From Crystallibacter degradans (GTDB taxonomy: Bacteria; Actinomycetota; Actinomycetes; Actinomycetales; Micrococcaceae): a stretch of 64,000 nucleotides of DNA. This document shows positions 1 through 8,192 of the stretch, piece by piece. The notes below the pieces were generated by a model. The model made no database searches and was not told the origin of the DNA. It worked only from the letters and a program-made list of their open reading frames with translations. Position numbers and translations under genes: made by a program. Within the stretch, counting starts at the first letter, position 1. Each line of letters opens with the position of its first letter. Location of the stretch: contig NZ_JABBCH010000001.1 in assembly GCF_012952295.1 (NCBI RefSeq), positions 682,001 through 746,000 of the forward strand. The letters run 5' to 3'.

Positions 1-1
1 C

Positions 2-982
2 CCCCGGGACGGCCGCTCATCGCTAAGCTTCTACGGCTTCAACGTTGCGGGCACCCTCTGGCGCATTGATACCAATCCGTCCTGTATGGGAACTGTGCTT
101 ACCAGCGTTGGCGGGGAACCCGCCGTCGTTATTCTTGATTCCGACGCCGGAAAGGACGGGCAGGGTCCGGTCAGCATCACGACGGCCACCGCCTTCTCTG
201 CCGCCAGCGGCGACGTGCTGTGGGGACCCACTGAGGTTCCCGGCCCCTCCGCGGGAAACGGACTCATCTTCGCCAATACGCCGAAGGCGCTCACGGCCGG
301 AACCACTCCAGGCACGCTGCTGGACGCGAACACCGGGACCGTGATCGAAACCCCGGCGGGTGAAACTGCTCTCTATGAGCATCACGGCACAGCCTTGATC
401 GGCTCCGGAACCGGATTCTCGGCCGTTGATACCGGCTCCGGCGGCACCCTGTGGTCCGCGGATGAGTTCACCCGGCCGAACGGGACAACGCCGGGCGCGA
501 CAGTCCGATTCACCGGCAGCTACGGGCCGGCAACCGGGGGCATCGTGGTGCTGCGCTGGGAGGAACAGGGCAAGGAGCCTCAGGACGTTATTTACAGTCT
601 TCGAACCGGCGAACTGCTGGGACAGCTGGCCGGCTCGCCGGCCGGAATGGCAGCGGTGGACGAGTCGTCCGGCACGGTCCTGCTGGCGTCGGAACTGGGC
701 GACGGCTCGCAGGTGATCACGGCCCTCCGCCCTGATGAAGGCACCCTGTGGACCAAGAGCTTCGCCCGCAGCGCGAGAATCACAGCAGCCGGCCCTGGCG
801 TGGCCTACGCCGAGCTCGACGGCGTGGCGGCCAGGATCGATATAGAGTCCGGCGCCATTCTGGACACGGGCGACTTTGTCCTTCCGGTGTCCATGCTGGC
901 CGATGGGACGGCCCTGTTCCCGACGAAGGAGCGGACCGTCTACGCCATTGCCGTCCCCGAAAAGCAGGACACCCCGGGATAG
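2..982 (+). CDS. PQQ-like beta-propeller protein, 5' end outside window
   Basis: The reading frame is open from the first bases of the window to a stop at 980-982, so the N-terminus is missing; the first internal ATG (86) is unlikely to be the real start. The 326 visible residues are rich in Gly, Thr and Asp. They show repeated short blades of the type found in PQQ-like/WD-type propellers, such as VIYSLRTGELLG near 590-620 and ALRPDEGTLW near 720-750. Such domains usually form extracytoplasmic sensing or scaffold modules. No catalytic motif is visible. It converges on the redox operon with a gap of 17 bases. Family assignment is by repeat pattern only; function unknown. Confidence 0.6.
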   Translation, partial: PRDGRSSLSFYGFNVAGTLWRIDTNPSCMGTVLTSVGGEPAVVILDSDAGKDGQGPVSITTATAFSAASGDVLWGPTEVPGPSAGNGLIFANTPKALTAGTTPGTLLDANTGTVIETPAGETALYEHHGTALIGSGTGFSAVDTGSGGTLWSADEFTRPNGTTPGATVRFTGSYGPATGGIVVLRWEEQGKEPQDVIYSLRTGELLGQLAGSPAGMAAVDESSGTVLLASELGDGSQVITALRPDEGTLWTKSFARSARITAAGPGVAYAELDGVAARIDIESGAILDTGDFVLPVSMLADGTALFPTKERTVYAIAVPEKQDTPG

Positions 983-999
983 GTTCGTACGCCGGAGAT

Positions 1000-1500
1000 T
1001 CAGCGGCCGGTGAGTGCCGGCGTCGTTGTTTTCTGCGGTACCGTGTAGCGGTCTTCGGACGTTGCACGCCGGAAGAACGCCCAGCCCAGCAGGCCGATCG
1101 ACACCACTGCCAGCAGCGGCTGGACCGGCTCAAAATACTGCATGGCGCCGGAGGTGCCCAGGGCCAGGAGTACCAGCTTGTTGCAGACCGGGCAGCCGAC
1201 GGCGAAGAAGGAGACAATGGCGCCCGCGACTCCGATCCGCTGCCCGCGCTCTGGCGACACCTCCGGCAATCGCGCCACGTAGGTCGCGGCCACCAAACCG
1301 GCCAGCGCGGCCGTGATGGCCAGAACCGGGAAGGACCACCAGGTCGGCGGAACCTCCCGGACGAAAAACGGCGTGTTGATCAGGTCGGTCGGGACGGCCA
1401 CCACTACATACGTGGCGGTTGCGGCTGCGAGCGCGGCCAGCCAGCGCCGGCGCGGCCACAGCGCAAGCGCCCCCTTCAGCGGCACAAGGCCGCTTTTCAT
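1000..1500 (-). CDS. Four-TM membrane protein with CPVC motif, thiol-redox operon
   Basis: This is the last gene of a three-gene operon. Its ATG overlaps the ccdA stop (ATGA at 1497-1500), which is why I reject the longer upstream extension of the frame. The 166-residue product has about four hydrophobic helices (roughly 18-36, 55-76, 88-116 and 126-144). The third helix carries Cys103-Pro-Val-Cys106, a redox-type CxxC. Translational coupling to a CcdA-like electron carrier and a DsbA-like oxidoreductase suggests a role in moving electrons or holding a disulfide across the membrane, but this is inferred from context. I do not recognise a named family. Confidence 0.7.
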   Translation of the reverse strand: MKSGLVPLKGALALWPRRRWLAALAAATATYVVVAVPTDLINTPFFVREVPPTWWSFPVLAITAALAGLVAATYVARLPEVSPERGQRIGVAGAIVSFFAVGCPVCNKLVLLALGTSGAMQYFEPVQPLLAVVSIGLLGWAFFRRATSEDRYTVPQKTTTPALTGR

Positions 1501-2372
1501 CGCTCTTCCTTGTTCTTGTTGTCCCGGGTCGCAGCGCTGACCGAGGCGAAGTCGCCACTTGCGCGCGGGGTCCGCTGGCTCCTGAGATACAGCACGACGG
1601 CGACAACCAGCACCACCGCGGCGATGCCGGCGAAGACCAGGTTGGAGACGCCGGACGCCGCGCCGCTGACCGTGGTTTCCAACCGGAACTGGTCTCCCAC
1701 GCTGAGCATGCCGCCCAGCCCTGCCGTTCCGTCCGTCACCAGCAGCAGGACTCCGATGCCGATGGAGAGCATGCCGGAAATGACCACGATCCAAGAGTTG
1801 GACCAGCGGCCGATCACCAGCGGCCGCGGACGCAGCCAGCGGCGCCCGCTGATGCCCAGCCGATCCCAGACCAGCGCCAGCACAAAGAGCGGCAGCGCCA
1901 TGCCGAGCGCATAAATCGCCAGCAGGATGCCGCCGTACATTGCGTTACTGCCGACGGCCGCCACGGTCAGGATGGAGCCGAGGATCGGGCCGGTGCAGAC
2001 CCCGGCGACACCATAGACCGTCCCGAGGACGAAGACCGACAGGCCCGAGGAGCCGGCTTGCGAATTGTTCCGCAGGACGGCCGGCAGCCGGAGGCCGAGG
2101 ATCTGCGCCGCACCGAGCAGGATGACCAGCGTGGCCGCCACCGCTACCAGGCCATGGCGGTGCTGGGTGATCAGGGATCCGAGCGCCCCGGCGAAGACCC
2201 CCAGCGGCACCAGGGTAGACAGGAGGCCCGCGTAGAACAGCGCCGTCCGGGCGACCAGCCGCGTCTTGGTGGAAAAGGCATAGGCGAAAAACGCCGGCAG
2301 CAGCAAGGCGGAACACGGGCTGAGCAGCGTGAGCACTCCGCCGAGAAAGGCGCCTGCGTAGCCGATTTCCAT
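1497..2372 (-). CDS. ccdA: CcdA-type cytochrome c biogenesis/thiol-disulfide transporter
   Basis: The 291-residue polytopic membrane protein has the hallmark paired cysteines of the CcdA/DsbD-beta family: one in LLSPCSALLLP near residue 20 and one in GVCTGPILG near residue 131. CcdA proteins pass reducing equivalents from cytoplasmic thioredoxin to extracytoplasmic thiol proteins. About six or seven hydrophobic helices are present, followed by a charged tail. The ATG overlaps the stop of the DsbA-like gene (TAATG at 2370-2374), so the three genes are translationally coupled. The partner is probably the adjacent thioredoxin-fold protein. Confidence 0.88.
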   Translation of the reverse strand: MEIGYAGAFLGGVLTLLSPCSALLLPAFFAYAFSTKTRLVARTALFYAGLLSTLVPLGVFAGALGSLITQHRHGLVAVAATLVILLGAAQILGLRLPAVLRNNSQAGSSGLSVFVLGTVYGVAGVCTGPILGSILTVAAVGSNAMYGGILLAIYALGMALPLFVLALVWDRLGISGRRWLRPRPLVIGRWSNSWIVVISGMLSIGIGVLLLVTDGTAGLGGMLSVGDQFRLETTVSGAASGVSNLVFAGIAAVVLVVAVVLYLRSQRTPRASGDFASVSAATRDNKNKEER

Positions 2373-3130
2373 TACTTGCTTCTCGCTTCGTTCAGCTCGG
2401 CGTCGATGGCCTGTTCAAACGCCTCCAGCGGCTGGGCACCGACAAAGGGCGTGTCGTTGACCAGGAAGGTAGGTGTTCCGGTGGCACCGAGAGAGGCCGC
2501 TTCCTGTGCGTCCCGGGTAACTGCTTGACGCAGCTGCTTCGACTCCAGGTCCGCTTCGAATTTCTTCATGTCCGGCACGCCGGACTGCTCGGCGAACTCG
2601 ATCAGGCGCTCCCGGTTCAGGTCCGCGTGTCCTCGTTCAGGTGCGGCATCGTAGACGGCCTTATTGAACTCCCAGAATTTGCCCTGCTCCCCTGCCGCAC
2701 GCCCGGCCAGTGCTGCTTCCATGGATTCCTCCCCGAAGACCGGCAGGTCGCGCCACTCGATGCGGAGATCACCGCTGTCGACGTACTTCTTCACCAGGGC
2801 GGGCAGTGTGTCGCGGGCAAAGAGGCCGCAGAAGGGGCACCGGTAGTCCGAATACTCGACCATGACCACCGGCGCGTCCACGGCGCCCAGGGCCGTGGGG
2901 TCATCCGCGATCCGCCGGGACATGTCCAGTTCGCCTTCACTGCCCCGCTGGGCGTTCTCTCCGGCCTGTTCACCCTGTCCAGCGCTGGCGGCCTGCTGCG
3001 ATTTACCCCCTTGGTAGGCGAAGATGCCAACGAACAGCAGGAGCACGGCCACGCCCAGGACCGTGGCCGTCACGGTAAAGTTACGGTTGCGGGGGTTACT
3101 GGCTGGGGCAGTTGGCTTGGGCGACGGCAT
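2372..3130 (-). CDS. Membrane-anchored DsbA/thioredoxin-fold oxidoreductase
   Basis: The 252-residue protein begins with a Pro-rich cytoplasmic tail, one transmembrane helix (about 18-40) and a polar linker. A DsbA-like domain follows, with active site Cys98-Pro-Phe-Cys101 after VEYSDYR and a cis-Pro loop GTPTFLV near the C-terminus. This matches the anchored actinobacterial DsbA-like family that oxidises or isomerises extracytoplasmic disulfides. The ATG at 3128-3130 has a GAGGAG ribosome site five bases upstream. It is first in the operon with ccdA and the CPVC protein. It is transcribed divergently from the GntR gene, with the predicted operator between them. Confidence 0.87.
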   Translation of the reverse strand: MPSPKPTAPASNPRNRNFTVTATVLGVAVLLLFVGIFAYQGGKSQQAASAGQGEQAGENAQRGSEGELDMSRRIADDPTALGAVDAPVVMVEYSDYRCPFCGLFARDTLPALVKKYVDSGDLRIEWRDLPVFGEESMEAALAGRAAGEQGKFWEFNKAVYDAAPERGHADLNRERLIEFAEQSGVPDMKKFEADLESKQLRQAVTRDAQEAASLGATGTPTFLVNDTPFVGAQPLEAFEQAIDAELNEARSK

Positions 3131-3161
3131 TCAGGCTCCTCGTTGCGGCCGGAGCGGCCGC

Positions 3162-3177
3162 AAATGTTTATACATTT
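3162..3177. promoter_or_regulatory. Predicted HutC-type GntR operator
   Basis: The 16-base element AAATGTTTATACATTT has 6-base perfect arms (AAATGT/ACATTT) around TTAT. Its core GTTTATAC fits GTnTAnAC, the pattern known for HutC-subfamily GntR regulators. It lies in the 64-base gap between dsbA and the GntR/UTRA gene, 17 bases before the latter's GTG, so it could control both directions. It is also a local AT island. Confidence 0.6.
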
Positions 3178-3194
3178 CTCCAAATGGAGGCTAC

Positions 3195-3965
3195 GTGACC
3201 GGGCAGGACCATGCAAAACCTTCGGCTGCAGGGTCTGGCAGCACCGCGCCCGGAACTCCGCTCTGGGAAGCCATCAGCCGGGATCTGCACCGCCGGCTGC
3301 AGAAGGGCGAATTCAGCGATGGTTTTCCCGGCGAGCTGGCCCTGGCCAACGAATACGGTGCGAGCCGCGGCAGCATCCGCGCTGCCTTGCGCCCCCTGCG
3401 CGAGGCCGGGCTGGTCACCGCGCAACGCGGCCGCAAGCCGGTTGCCCTGCCACAGGTCGTCGCGGGAAAAAGCACCGCCTACGGTCCCGTGTACAGCCTC
3501 TTCGCCACCCTGCAGGAAGCAGGAATGGAGCACTACAGTGACGTCCTGGCCCAGGAAGTGGAGCAAAACGAAGCGGTAGCCCAGCGGCTGATGCTCCCGG
3601 CGGATGAACCGCTGTTCCATCTCTCACGACGGCGTTATGCCGACGGCGTTCCGCTGGCGCTGGATGACGTCTGGCTGCCGGCCGAACAGGTCGGGCCGCT
3701 GCTGGAGCGGGACTTCTCCAATACTGCCCTGTACCAGGAGCTCGAGGAAGCGTGCGGAATCTCGCTGGATGGCGGCGAAGAACGGCTCACCGCCGTCGTC
3801 GCCACCGAGGAACAGGCGAGGTCGCTGCAGTGCGCCGCGGACACTGCCCTGCTCCTGATCGACCGCGTGGGTTATGCAGGAGGCCGTCCGCTCGAGTACC
3901 GCCGCAGCTACATTGTCGGCGGGGACTTCGCGGTCTCCACCTCCTTCGGTAGTCAGGCGCAGTAG
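3195..3965 (+). CDS. GntR-family regulator with UTRA ligand domain (HutC type)
   Basis: The 256-residue protein has a winged helix-turn-helix (about residues 22-85) with the GntR pattern FPGELALANEYGASRGSIR. A UTRA effector domain follows (about 100-250, with GVPLALDDVWLP and an RSYI strand near the end). I chose the GTG at 3195 because GGAGG lies four bases upstream at 3186-3190. Upstream in-frame starts would place the N-terminus inside the divergent dsbA gene. UTRA regulators bind small metabolites. A matching GTnTAnAC palindrome just upstream suggests autoregulation and possibly control of the thiol-redox operon. The ligand cannot be told from sequence. Confidence 0.85.
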   Translation: MTGQDHAKPSAAGSGSTAPGTPLWEAISRDLHRRLQKGEFSDGFPGELALANEYGASRGSIRAALRPLREAGLVTAQRGRKPVALPQVVAGKSTAYGPVYSLFATLQEAGMEHYSDVLAQEVEQNEAVAQRLMLPADEPLFHLSRRRYADGVPLALDDVWLPAEQVGPLLERDFSNTALYQELEEACGISLDGGEERLTAVVATEEQARSLQCAADTALLLIDRVGYAGGRPLEYRRSYIVGGDFAVSTSFGSQAQ

Positions 3966-3976
3966 GGGCGTGCCCT

Positions 3977-3990
3977 GCACGTGCACGTGC
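3977..3990. repeat. 14-base perfect palindrome
   Basis: GCACGTGCACGTGC is fully self-complementary and sits in the 119-base convergent gap between the GntR gene and the ABC ATPase. It could form a short hairpin in either transcript. The rest of the gap holds only weak AGCTGG/CCAAC inverted repeats. No gene is visible there. Confidence 0.35.
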
Positions 3991-4084
3991 TGGGATCCGT
4001 CCGGCCAGGTTGCGGCTAGCCGTCCGACCTCAGGTCGCAGCCAGACAGCCGCCCAAGCTGGCTAACAGCTGGCCAACAGGTTGG

Positions 4085-4888
4085 CTAAACGCCGGCGCCC
4101 AAGGGGATGACGTGCGGCCGTCCGGCTGTCGGTTCCTGCACCACCTGCGCGGCCAGCCCGAAGATCTCAAGCAGCAGTTCCGGCGTGACCACTTCAGCCG
4201 GGGTTCCCTGCGCGACGATCCGGCCGTCCTTCATGGCCACCATGTGGTCGCTGTAGCGGGCCGCCAGCGAGATGTCGTGCAGCACCATCACCACGGTGCG
4301 GCCGCGGTCCCGGTTGAGCCGGCGGACCAGCTCCAGGACCTCCACCTGGTGCGCCAGATCGAGATAGGTGGTGGGTTCATCCAGCAGCAGGATGTCGGTC
4401 TCCTGAGCGAGCGTCATTGAGATCCAGGCCCGTTGCCGCTGGCCACCGGACAGATCCTCCAGCGGCTTGTCCGCCAGCTCGAGGCTGTCCGTGGCCGCCA
4501 GCGCATCGAGCACCACGGCCTCGTCCGACACGGAGAACTGCTGGTACCACTTCTGCCGCGGGTGCCGCCCGCGCGAAACCAGGTCCGCCACGGTCAGTCC
4601 GGACGGCGCGGCCGGCGTCTGCGGCAGCACGCTCAGCTGGGTGGCAACGTGGCGGGTGGACAGCTTGGCCAGGGGTTCGCCGTCGAGCGTCACCGCTCCG
4701 GACCTGGGCGCAAGCAGCCGGCCGAGCCCGCGCAGCAGGGTGGACTTCCCGCAGCCGTTGGGCCCGATCACGGCGGTGATGGCGGCATCCGGCACGGACA
4801 GCGACAGTTCCCGGACAATGTCGGGGCCGTCGTAGCCGAGGGTCAGGGCGTCGGCGCGCAGCCGCCCGCCGGTACTGGGCGCGCTCAT
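4085..4888 (-). CDS. Iron-siderophore ABC transporter ATP-binding protein (FecE-like)
   Basis: The 267-residue ATPase has a Walker A GPNGCGKST at 42-50. The rest follows in order: Q-loop region, signature LSGGQRQR, Walker B DILLLDEPTTYLDL with the Thr-Tyr-Leu-Asp variation typical of FecE/FepC enzymes, and the switch His in VLHDI. It would energise a FecCD permease pair importing ferric siderophore or a related chelate. Its ATG overlaps the stop of the upstream permease (ATGA at 4885-4888). One partner permease is broken and no binding-protein gene is present here, so the importer is probably non-functional unless it uses parts encoded elsewhere. Confidence 0.9.
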   Translation of the reverse strand: MSAPSTGGRLRADALTLGYDGPDIVRELSLSVPDAAITAVIGPNGCGKSTLLRGLGRLLAPRSGAVTLDGEPLAKLSTRHVATQLSVLPQTPAAPSGLTVADLVSRGRHPRQKWYQQFSVSDEAVVLDALAATDSLELADKPLEDLSGGQRQRAWISMTLAQETDILLLDEPTTYLDLAHQVEVLELVRRLNRDRGRTVVMVLHDISLAARYSDHMVAMKDGRIVAQGTPAEVVTPELLLEIFGLAAQVVQEPTAGRPHVIPLGAGV

Positions 4889-5973
4889 GTGAGCCTCCGT
4901 TGGTAGCGCAGAATCAGGTAGATCAAATAGGGGGCGCCGACCACGGCGGTGGCAACGCCCACGGGCAGCGCCACGCTCAGCGCGTTGGCGGAGACGGTAT
5001 CGGCCAGCAGCACAAACACAGCCCCCACCAACGCGGAAATGGCCACCGGGGGCACTACGGCACCGGTCAGGATGCGCGCTATCTGCGGGCTGGCGAGCGC
5101 CACGAACACCAGCGGCCCGGCGACCACGGTACCCACCGAGGCCAGCAGCACGGCGATGGTCAGCGCCGTCAGCCGGACCGAGCCTACCCGGGTACCAAGT
5201 CCGACGGCGGTGTCCTCACCCAAGCTGGTCAGCAGCAGCCATCGTCCGCAGAAGACGGCGGCCAGCAGCAGCGCCGCGGCAATGACCCCCATCGGCTGCA
5301 CCAGTGCCCAGTCCTTGCCGTTGAGCGAACCCATCATCCAGGTCAGGGCCTGGGCCGCGCTGCTGACGTCGCCGAGGGTCAGCAGCCAGGTGGTCAGGCT
5401 GACGGCAAAACCGTTGATGCCCAGGCCAACCAGGACCAGCCGGTAGCTGTCGATCCCGCCACGGTAGGCCAGCAGGTAGACTGCGACGCCGCTGAGCACG
5501 CCCGCACCGAAGGCTGCCAGCGGCATGCCCATGGTTGCGGTCAGCCCGCTCAGCCCGGCGTTCCCGCCGCCGGCGAGCACCAGCACGGTCACGGCACCGA
5601 GCGAGGCCCCGGCAGTCACGCCCAGGACGTCGGGGCTGGCCAGCGGGTTCCTGGCGACGGTCTGCGTGATGGCGCCGGCGGCTGCGAGGCAGGCACCGGC
5701 GACGACGGCGGCAACCATCCGCGGTGCTCGGAACTCGGTCACGGCCAGGTGGACCTTGGAATCGGAGGTATCACCCAGCAGCGCGCGCAGCACGTCCAGC
5801 AAGGCGAGCGGTGTGCCGCCGTTGGCCACGTGGATGGCCATGGCCGCCACCAGCACCAGGACCAGCACTCCGCCCACGGAGAGCCCGCGCGGGCTGATCC
5901 GGATGGAGACCGGCCCGGCCCGCAGCACGCGGAGCGACCGGACGTTGCCGCCGTTGCGGGTCACGGTGCTCAT
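4885..5973 (-). CDS. FecCD-family siderophore ABC permease
   Basis: The 362-residue protein has about nine or ten hydrophobic helices and conserved FecCD segments. These include ARNPLASPDVLGVTAGAS, WMMGSLNGKDW and the cytoplasmic coupling-helix region GPLVFVALASPQIARIL. FecCD permeases form heterodimeric channels for ferric siderophores or B12-like ligands. It is intact and full length for the family. It is coupled to the ATPase downstream (ATGA) and to the truncated permease upstream (5970-5973). Iron (DtxR/IdeR) control would be expected, but its promoter lay upstream in the lost part of the operon. Confidence 0.9.
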   Translation of the reverse strand: MSTVTRNGGNVRSLRVLRAGPVSIRISPRGLSVGGVLVLVLVAAMAIHVANGGTPLALLDVLRALLGDTSDSKVHLAVTEFRAPRMVAAVVAGACLAAAGAITQTVARNPLASPDVLGVTAGASLGAVTVLVLAGGGNAGLSGLTATMGMPLAAFGAGVLSGVAVYLLAYRGGIDSYRLVLVGLGINGFAVSLTTWLLTLGDVSSAAQALTWMMGSLNGKDWALVQPMGVIAAALLLAAVFCGRWLLLTSLGEDTAVGLGTRVGSVRLTALTIAVLLASVGTVVAGPLVFVALASPQIARILTGAVVPPVAISALVGAVFVLLADTVSANALSVALPVGVATAVVGAPYLIYLILRYQRRLT

Positions 5974-6395
5974 ACGGTCACCAGCTTGCGGCGGCGGGCC
6001 AGGAAGACAAAGAAGGGGGCGCCGATGACGGCCAGCACCACGCCCACGGAGAGCTCACCCGGACGCGCGATGACCCGCCCGGCGGTATCGGCCAGGAGGA
6101 GCAGCGCGGCGCCGGTGACAGCGGAAGCCGGCAGCAGCCAGCGGTAGTCGGCCCCCACCATCGCCCGGGCGATATGCGGAACCAGCAGTCCCGCGAACGC
6201 AATCGGGCCGGCCATGGTCACGGCGGATCCGGCCAGCAGTGTGATGGCTCCGATGCCTGCGCAGCGCGCCCACAGCACCGAGATACCCAGGGAGCGGGCG
6301 GTGTCTTCGCCCAGTGCCAACGCGTTCAGCGCCGGAATGTTCATCGCCGCCAGCACCAGGCCCGCGACCAGGAAGGGCCAGATGGCCGGCAGGAT
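5970..6395 (-). pseudogene. Second FecCD permease, C-terminal half only
   Basis: Only about 140 residues of a roughly 330-residue FecCD permease remain, starting at ILPAIWPF and running through LNALALGEDTARSLGI and GPIAFAGLLVPHIARAMVG to the normal C-terminus. Upstream of about 6395 the frame stays open by chance for another 130 codons. That part is antisense to an unrelated forward gene and a foreign gene tail, and carries no permease features. The first half of the gene and any substrate-binding-protein gene have therefore been lost by deletion or rearrangement. The 3' end still overlaps the intact partner permease by four bases. Confidence 0.8.
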
Positions 6396-6494
6396 GACGA
6401 CGAAACCTTCGTCGCCTCCGTCAGCATCCAGGGCGCGCACGCCGTGATCACCGATCTGGCCGAGCACTACGGCGTGGACCCGCAGCTGCCGTAG
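6396..6494 (+). pseudogene. 3' tail of an unidentified gene at a deletion junction
   Basis: Forward codons from about 6396 to the TAG at 6492-6494 encode a plausible C-terminus of 32 residues (DDETFVASVSIQG ... YGVDPQLP). Upstream of 6396 the same frame is only antisense to the permease. This looks like the last 30-odd codons of a gene whose body was deleted in the event that halved the permease. The parent family is not recognised. Confidence 0.5.
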
Positions 6495-6522
6495 TCCCTT
6501 CAAGAAAACCAAAAAACCAAGT

Positions 6523-6556
6523 GCGACGCCGGTGCCAAGTTGGACGCCGGCGTCGC
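6523..6556. terminator. Hairpin, possible bidirectional terminator
   Basis: GCGACGCCGG (6523-6532) pairs with CCGGCGTCGC (6547-6556) around a 14-base loop. On the minus strand the stem is followed by a T-rich run (complement of 6497-6521), as in an intrinsic terminator. On the plus strand it lies just after the truncated gene tail. Confidence 0.5.
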
Positions 6557-6587
6557 GCTTTGCGCTTCCAACGGCAATAATTTCCCC

Positions 6588-7031
6588 ATGACGACGCTTC
6601 CGCATGAAGGTCCTGACCATTCCCACCGCCGCCCCGAGGGCACCAGTGACGCAACGGTTGAAGCGCTGGGCAAGCTGTCCGAGGCGTTGGAGGTCGTTGA
6701 ACACGCGCGTGGCTATCTGTACGGCTTCCACCGCCTGACGGGTAGGGCCGACCTCGCCCTGGGAGAGGCTGCGGAGCTCCTGCGCAAGGCCGGGCACGGC
6801 GAGCTGGCCGACCGGGTCGAGCAGGACGTTGTGGGGCGGAATGTAATCGATGGACGGTGGACGTTCCAGATCGTCGAAGACTACGACGACAACTACTACG
6901 CCGCGTTCAAGTCAGTGGAGCAGGCCGCGCGCGATGAGCTCGCCGAGGGTAAGCGGCACTTGTTCGAGGCCGAGATGAAAGAGGACCGGCGCTCCCATGG
7001 ACGCGCCCACCATGAGGCACGCCCGCACTAG
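6588..7031 (+). CDS. Conserved hypothetical protein
   Basis: The 147-residue soluble protein is His- and acid-rich at both ends. Its central helical region includes LEVVEHARGYLYGFHRLTGRAD and a motif FQIVEDYDDNYY. The ATG at 6588 (MTTLPHEG) is preferred over an upstream in-frame start because the residues between look like a low-complexity leader. No catalytic motif or membrane segment is seen. It converges on the acetyltransferase gene with a four-base overlap (stop 7029-7031 against 7028). Function unknown. Confidence 0.65.
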   Translation: MTTLPHEGPDHSHRRPEGTSDATVEALGKLSEALEVVEHARGYLYGFHRLTGRADLALGEAAELLRKAGHGELADRVEQDVVGRNVIDGRWTFQIVEDYDDNYYAAFKSVEQAARDELAEGKRHLFEAEMKEDRRSHGRAHHEARPH

Positions 7032-7582
7032 GGCCGGATGGCGGCGTAGAGCAGCATGTCCCGGCGCTCGCCGCCGATGGCCTGGTGGCTGCGCAGCAGT
7101 CCTTCGCGCTGGTAGCCGGCGGCTTCGGCCGTGCGGATGGAACCCGTGTTCCACGGTTCGATGTACAGCTCCACCCGATGCAGCACGGGCAGTGTCCAGG
7201 CGAAGCACGTGAGCGCTGTCAATGCCGCGGCGCCCACGCCCCGGCCGCGCGCCGACGGCGCAACCAAGTAACCCGCCGTCGTTCTTCCTGTCTCTATCGC
7301 CTTCAGCCACATGCCGATCTGGCCGAGTGCCCGGTCCGTCACGGCGTCCGCGATCGCGAAGGAGTAGCCCATCCCCTCGGTGAAGCGTCCGTTCTGGTAC
7401 AGGATCCACTCGAGCGCTTCTTCCTCGGTGGGCCGGGCCGGAATGGTGCTGATCAGTTGGATGTAGGGATCCTGCGAGAGTTCGACGGCGAGGTGCGCAT
7501 CGTAGTCGCGGAACGGGCGGAGCACCACGCCGGCGTGCGATGGCTGCGATGTGGGCCATGCGAGCGGCAGGTGGAGCTTCAT
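7028..7582 (-). CDS. GNAT N-acetyltransferase, RimJ/RimL type
   Basis: The 184-residue protein matches the GNAT fold of ribosomal-protein acetyltransferases. It starts with a strand LRPFRDYDAHLAVEL, has the acetyl-CoA-binding motif A as RGRGVGAAALTAL, and ends with RVELYIEPWNTGSIRTAEAAGYQREGL, the typical motif B with Asn-Xaa-Xaa-Ser. The substrate is unknown; family members acetylate protein N-termini or small amines. I use the ATG at 7580-7582; a start at 7603 adds seven residues and neither has a strong ribosome site. Confidence 0.82.
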   Translation of the reverse strand: MKLHLPLAWPTSQPSHAGVVLRPFRDYDAHLAVELSQDPYIQLISTIPARPTEEEALEWILYQNGRFTEGMGYSFAIADAVTDRALGQIGMWLKAIETGRTTAGYLVAPSARGRGVGAAALTALTCFAWTLPVLHRVELYIEPWNTGSIRTAEAAGYQREGLLRSHQAIGGERRDMLLYAAIRP

Positions 7583-7637
7583 GAGTGCGATTCTGCCATT
7601 CACGGCCGATCCCGCAAGGGCAACCGCCGGATTGCGC

Positions 7638-8030
7638 CTAGCCCGCGGAGGGCGCGGCTGTTTGCCACAGGCCCATCAGATTCCCCTCGCTGTCCCGGAA
7701 GTAGGCGGCGAACCCCATGTCGCCGACGGCCATTTTGGCTTCCACCGTGGACCCGCCCAGGCTGCCCACCTTCTCCAGTGCAGCATCGATATCCTCGACG
7801 TCGAGCGTAATAATAGGTGTCTTCAGCTCACCTTCGCGCCGGAACATACCGCCGTTGATCGCGCCCGGTTCGCTCGGCATGCCCTGGTCATCCGTCGGCG
7901 TGGTCATGACCATGTTGTAATTCAGCTCCGGCATGGGCTGGATGTTCCAGCCGAAGGCCGCGTTGTAAAAGTTCCTTGCCCGTTCCTCGTCTTCCGCGGG
8001 AATCTCGAAATGCACTACACGACCAGTCAT
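7638..8030 (-). CDS. VOC/glyoxalase-fold protein
   Basis: The 130-residue product starts TGRVVHFEIPAEDEERARNFY and continues through FGWNIQPM. It ends with FAAYFRDSEGNLMGLWQT, the typical betaalphabetabetabeta pair of the vicinal-oxygen-chelate superfamily. Candidate metal ligands are His7 and the Glu in the DSEGN loop. The ATG at 8028-8030 is preferred because AGGTGAG lies just upstream. Members range from glyoxalases to antibiotic-binding proteins, and the ligand is unknown here. Confidence 0.82.
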   Translation of the reverse strand: MTGRVVHFEIPAEDEERARNFYNAAFGWNIQPMPELNYNMVMTTPTDDQGMPSEPGAINGGMFRREGELKTPIITLDVEDIDAALEKVGSLGGSTVEAKMAVGDMGFAAYFRDSEGNLMGLWQTAAPSAG

Positions 8031-8192
8031 TGCGCTCACCTGCATTCTGTAATGAACCCGATTGTTGAAAAGGCGCGGGCGGTCCACGCCCCAAGCGTTA
8101 AGTCTAGGAGCGGACGGGCCGCTTGGGGAGGGGCGCGTTTGATCAGACGCGGCTGCCTCCCCCAGCCTGTCAGTTTGCGGAAAGGTTGGTCG

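Noticed and set aside
4900-6147. 415-codon forward frame rich in His and Gln
   Set aside because: It is antisense to the FecCD permeases; composition is typical of a shadow of hydrophobic codons.
5970-6797. Full 275-codon frame as a genuine fused protein
   Set aside because: The first 130 or so residues are antisense to the conserved gene at 6588 and to the foreign tail; no permease helices occur there.
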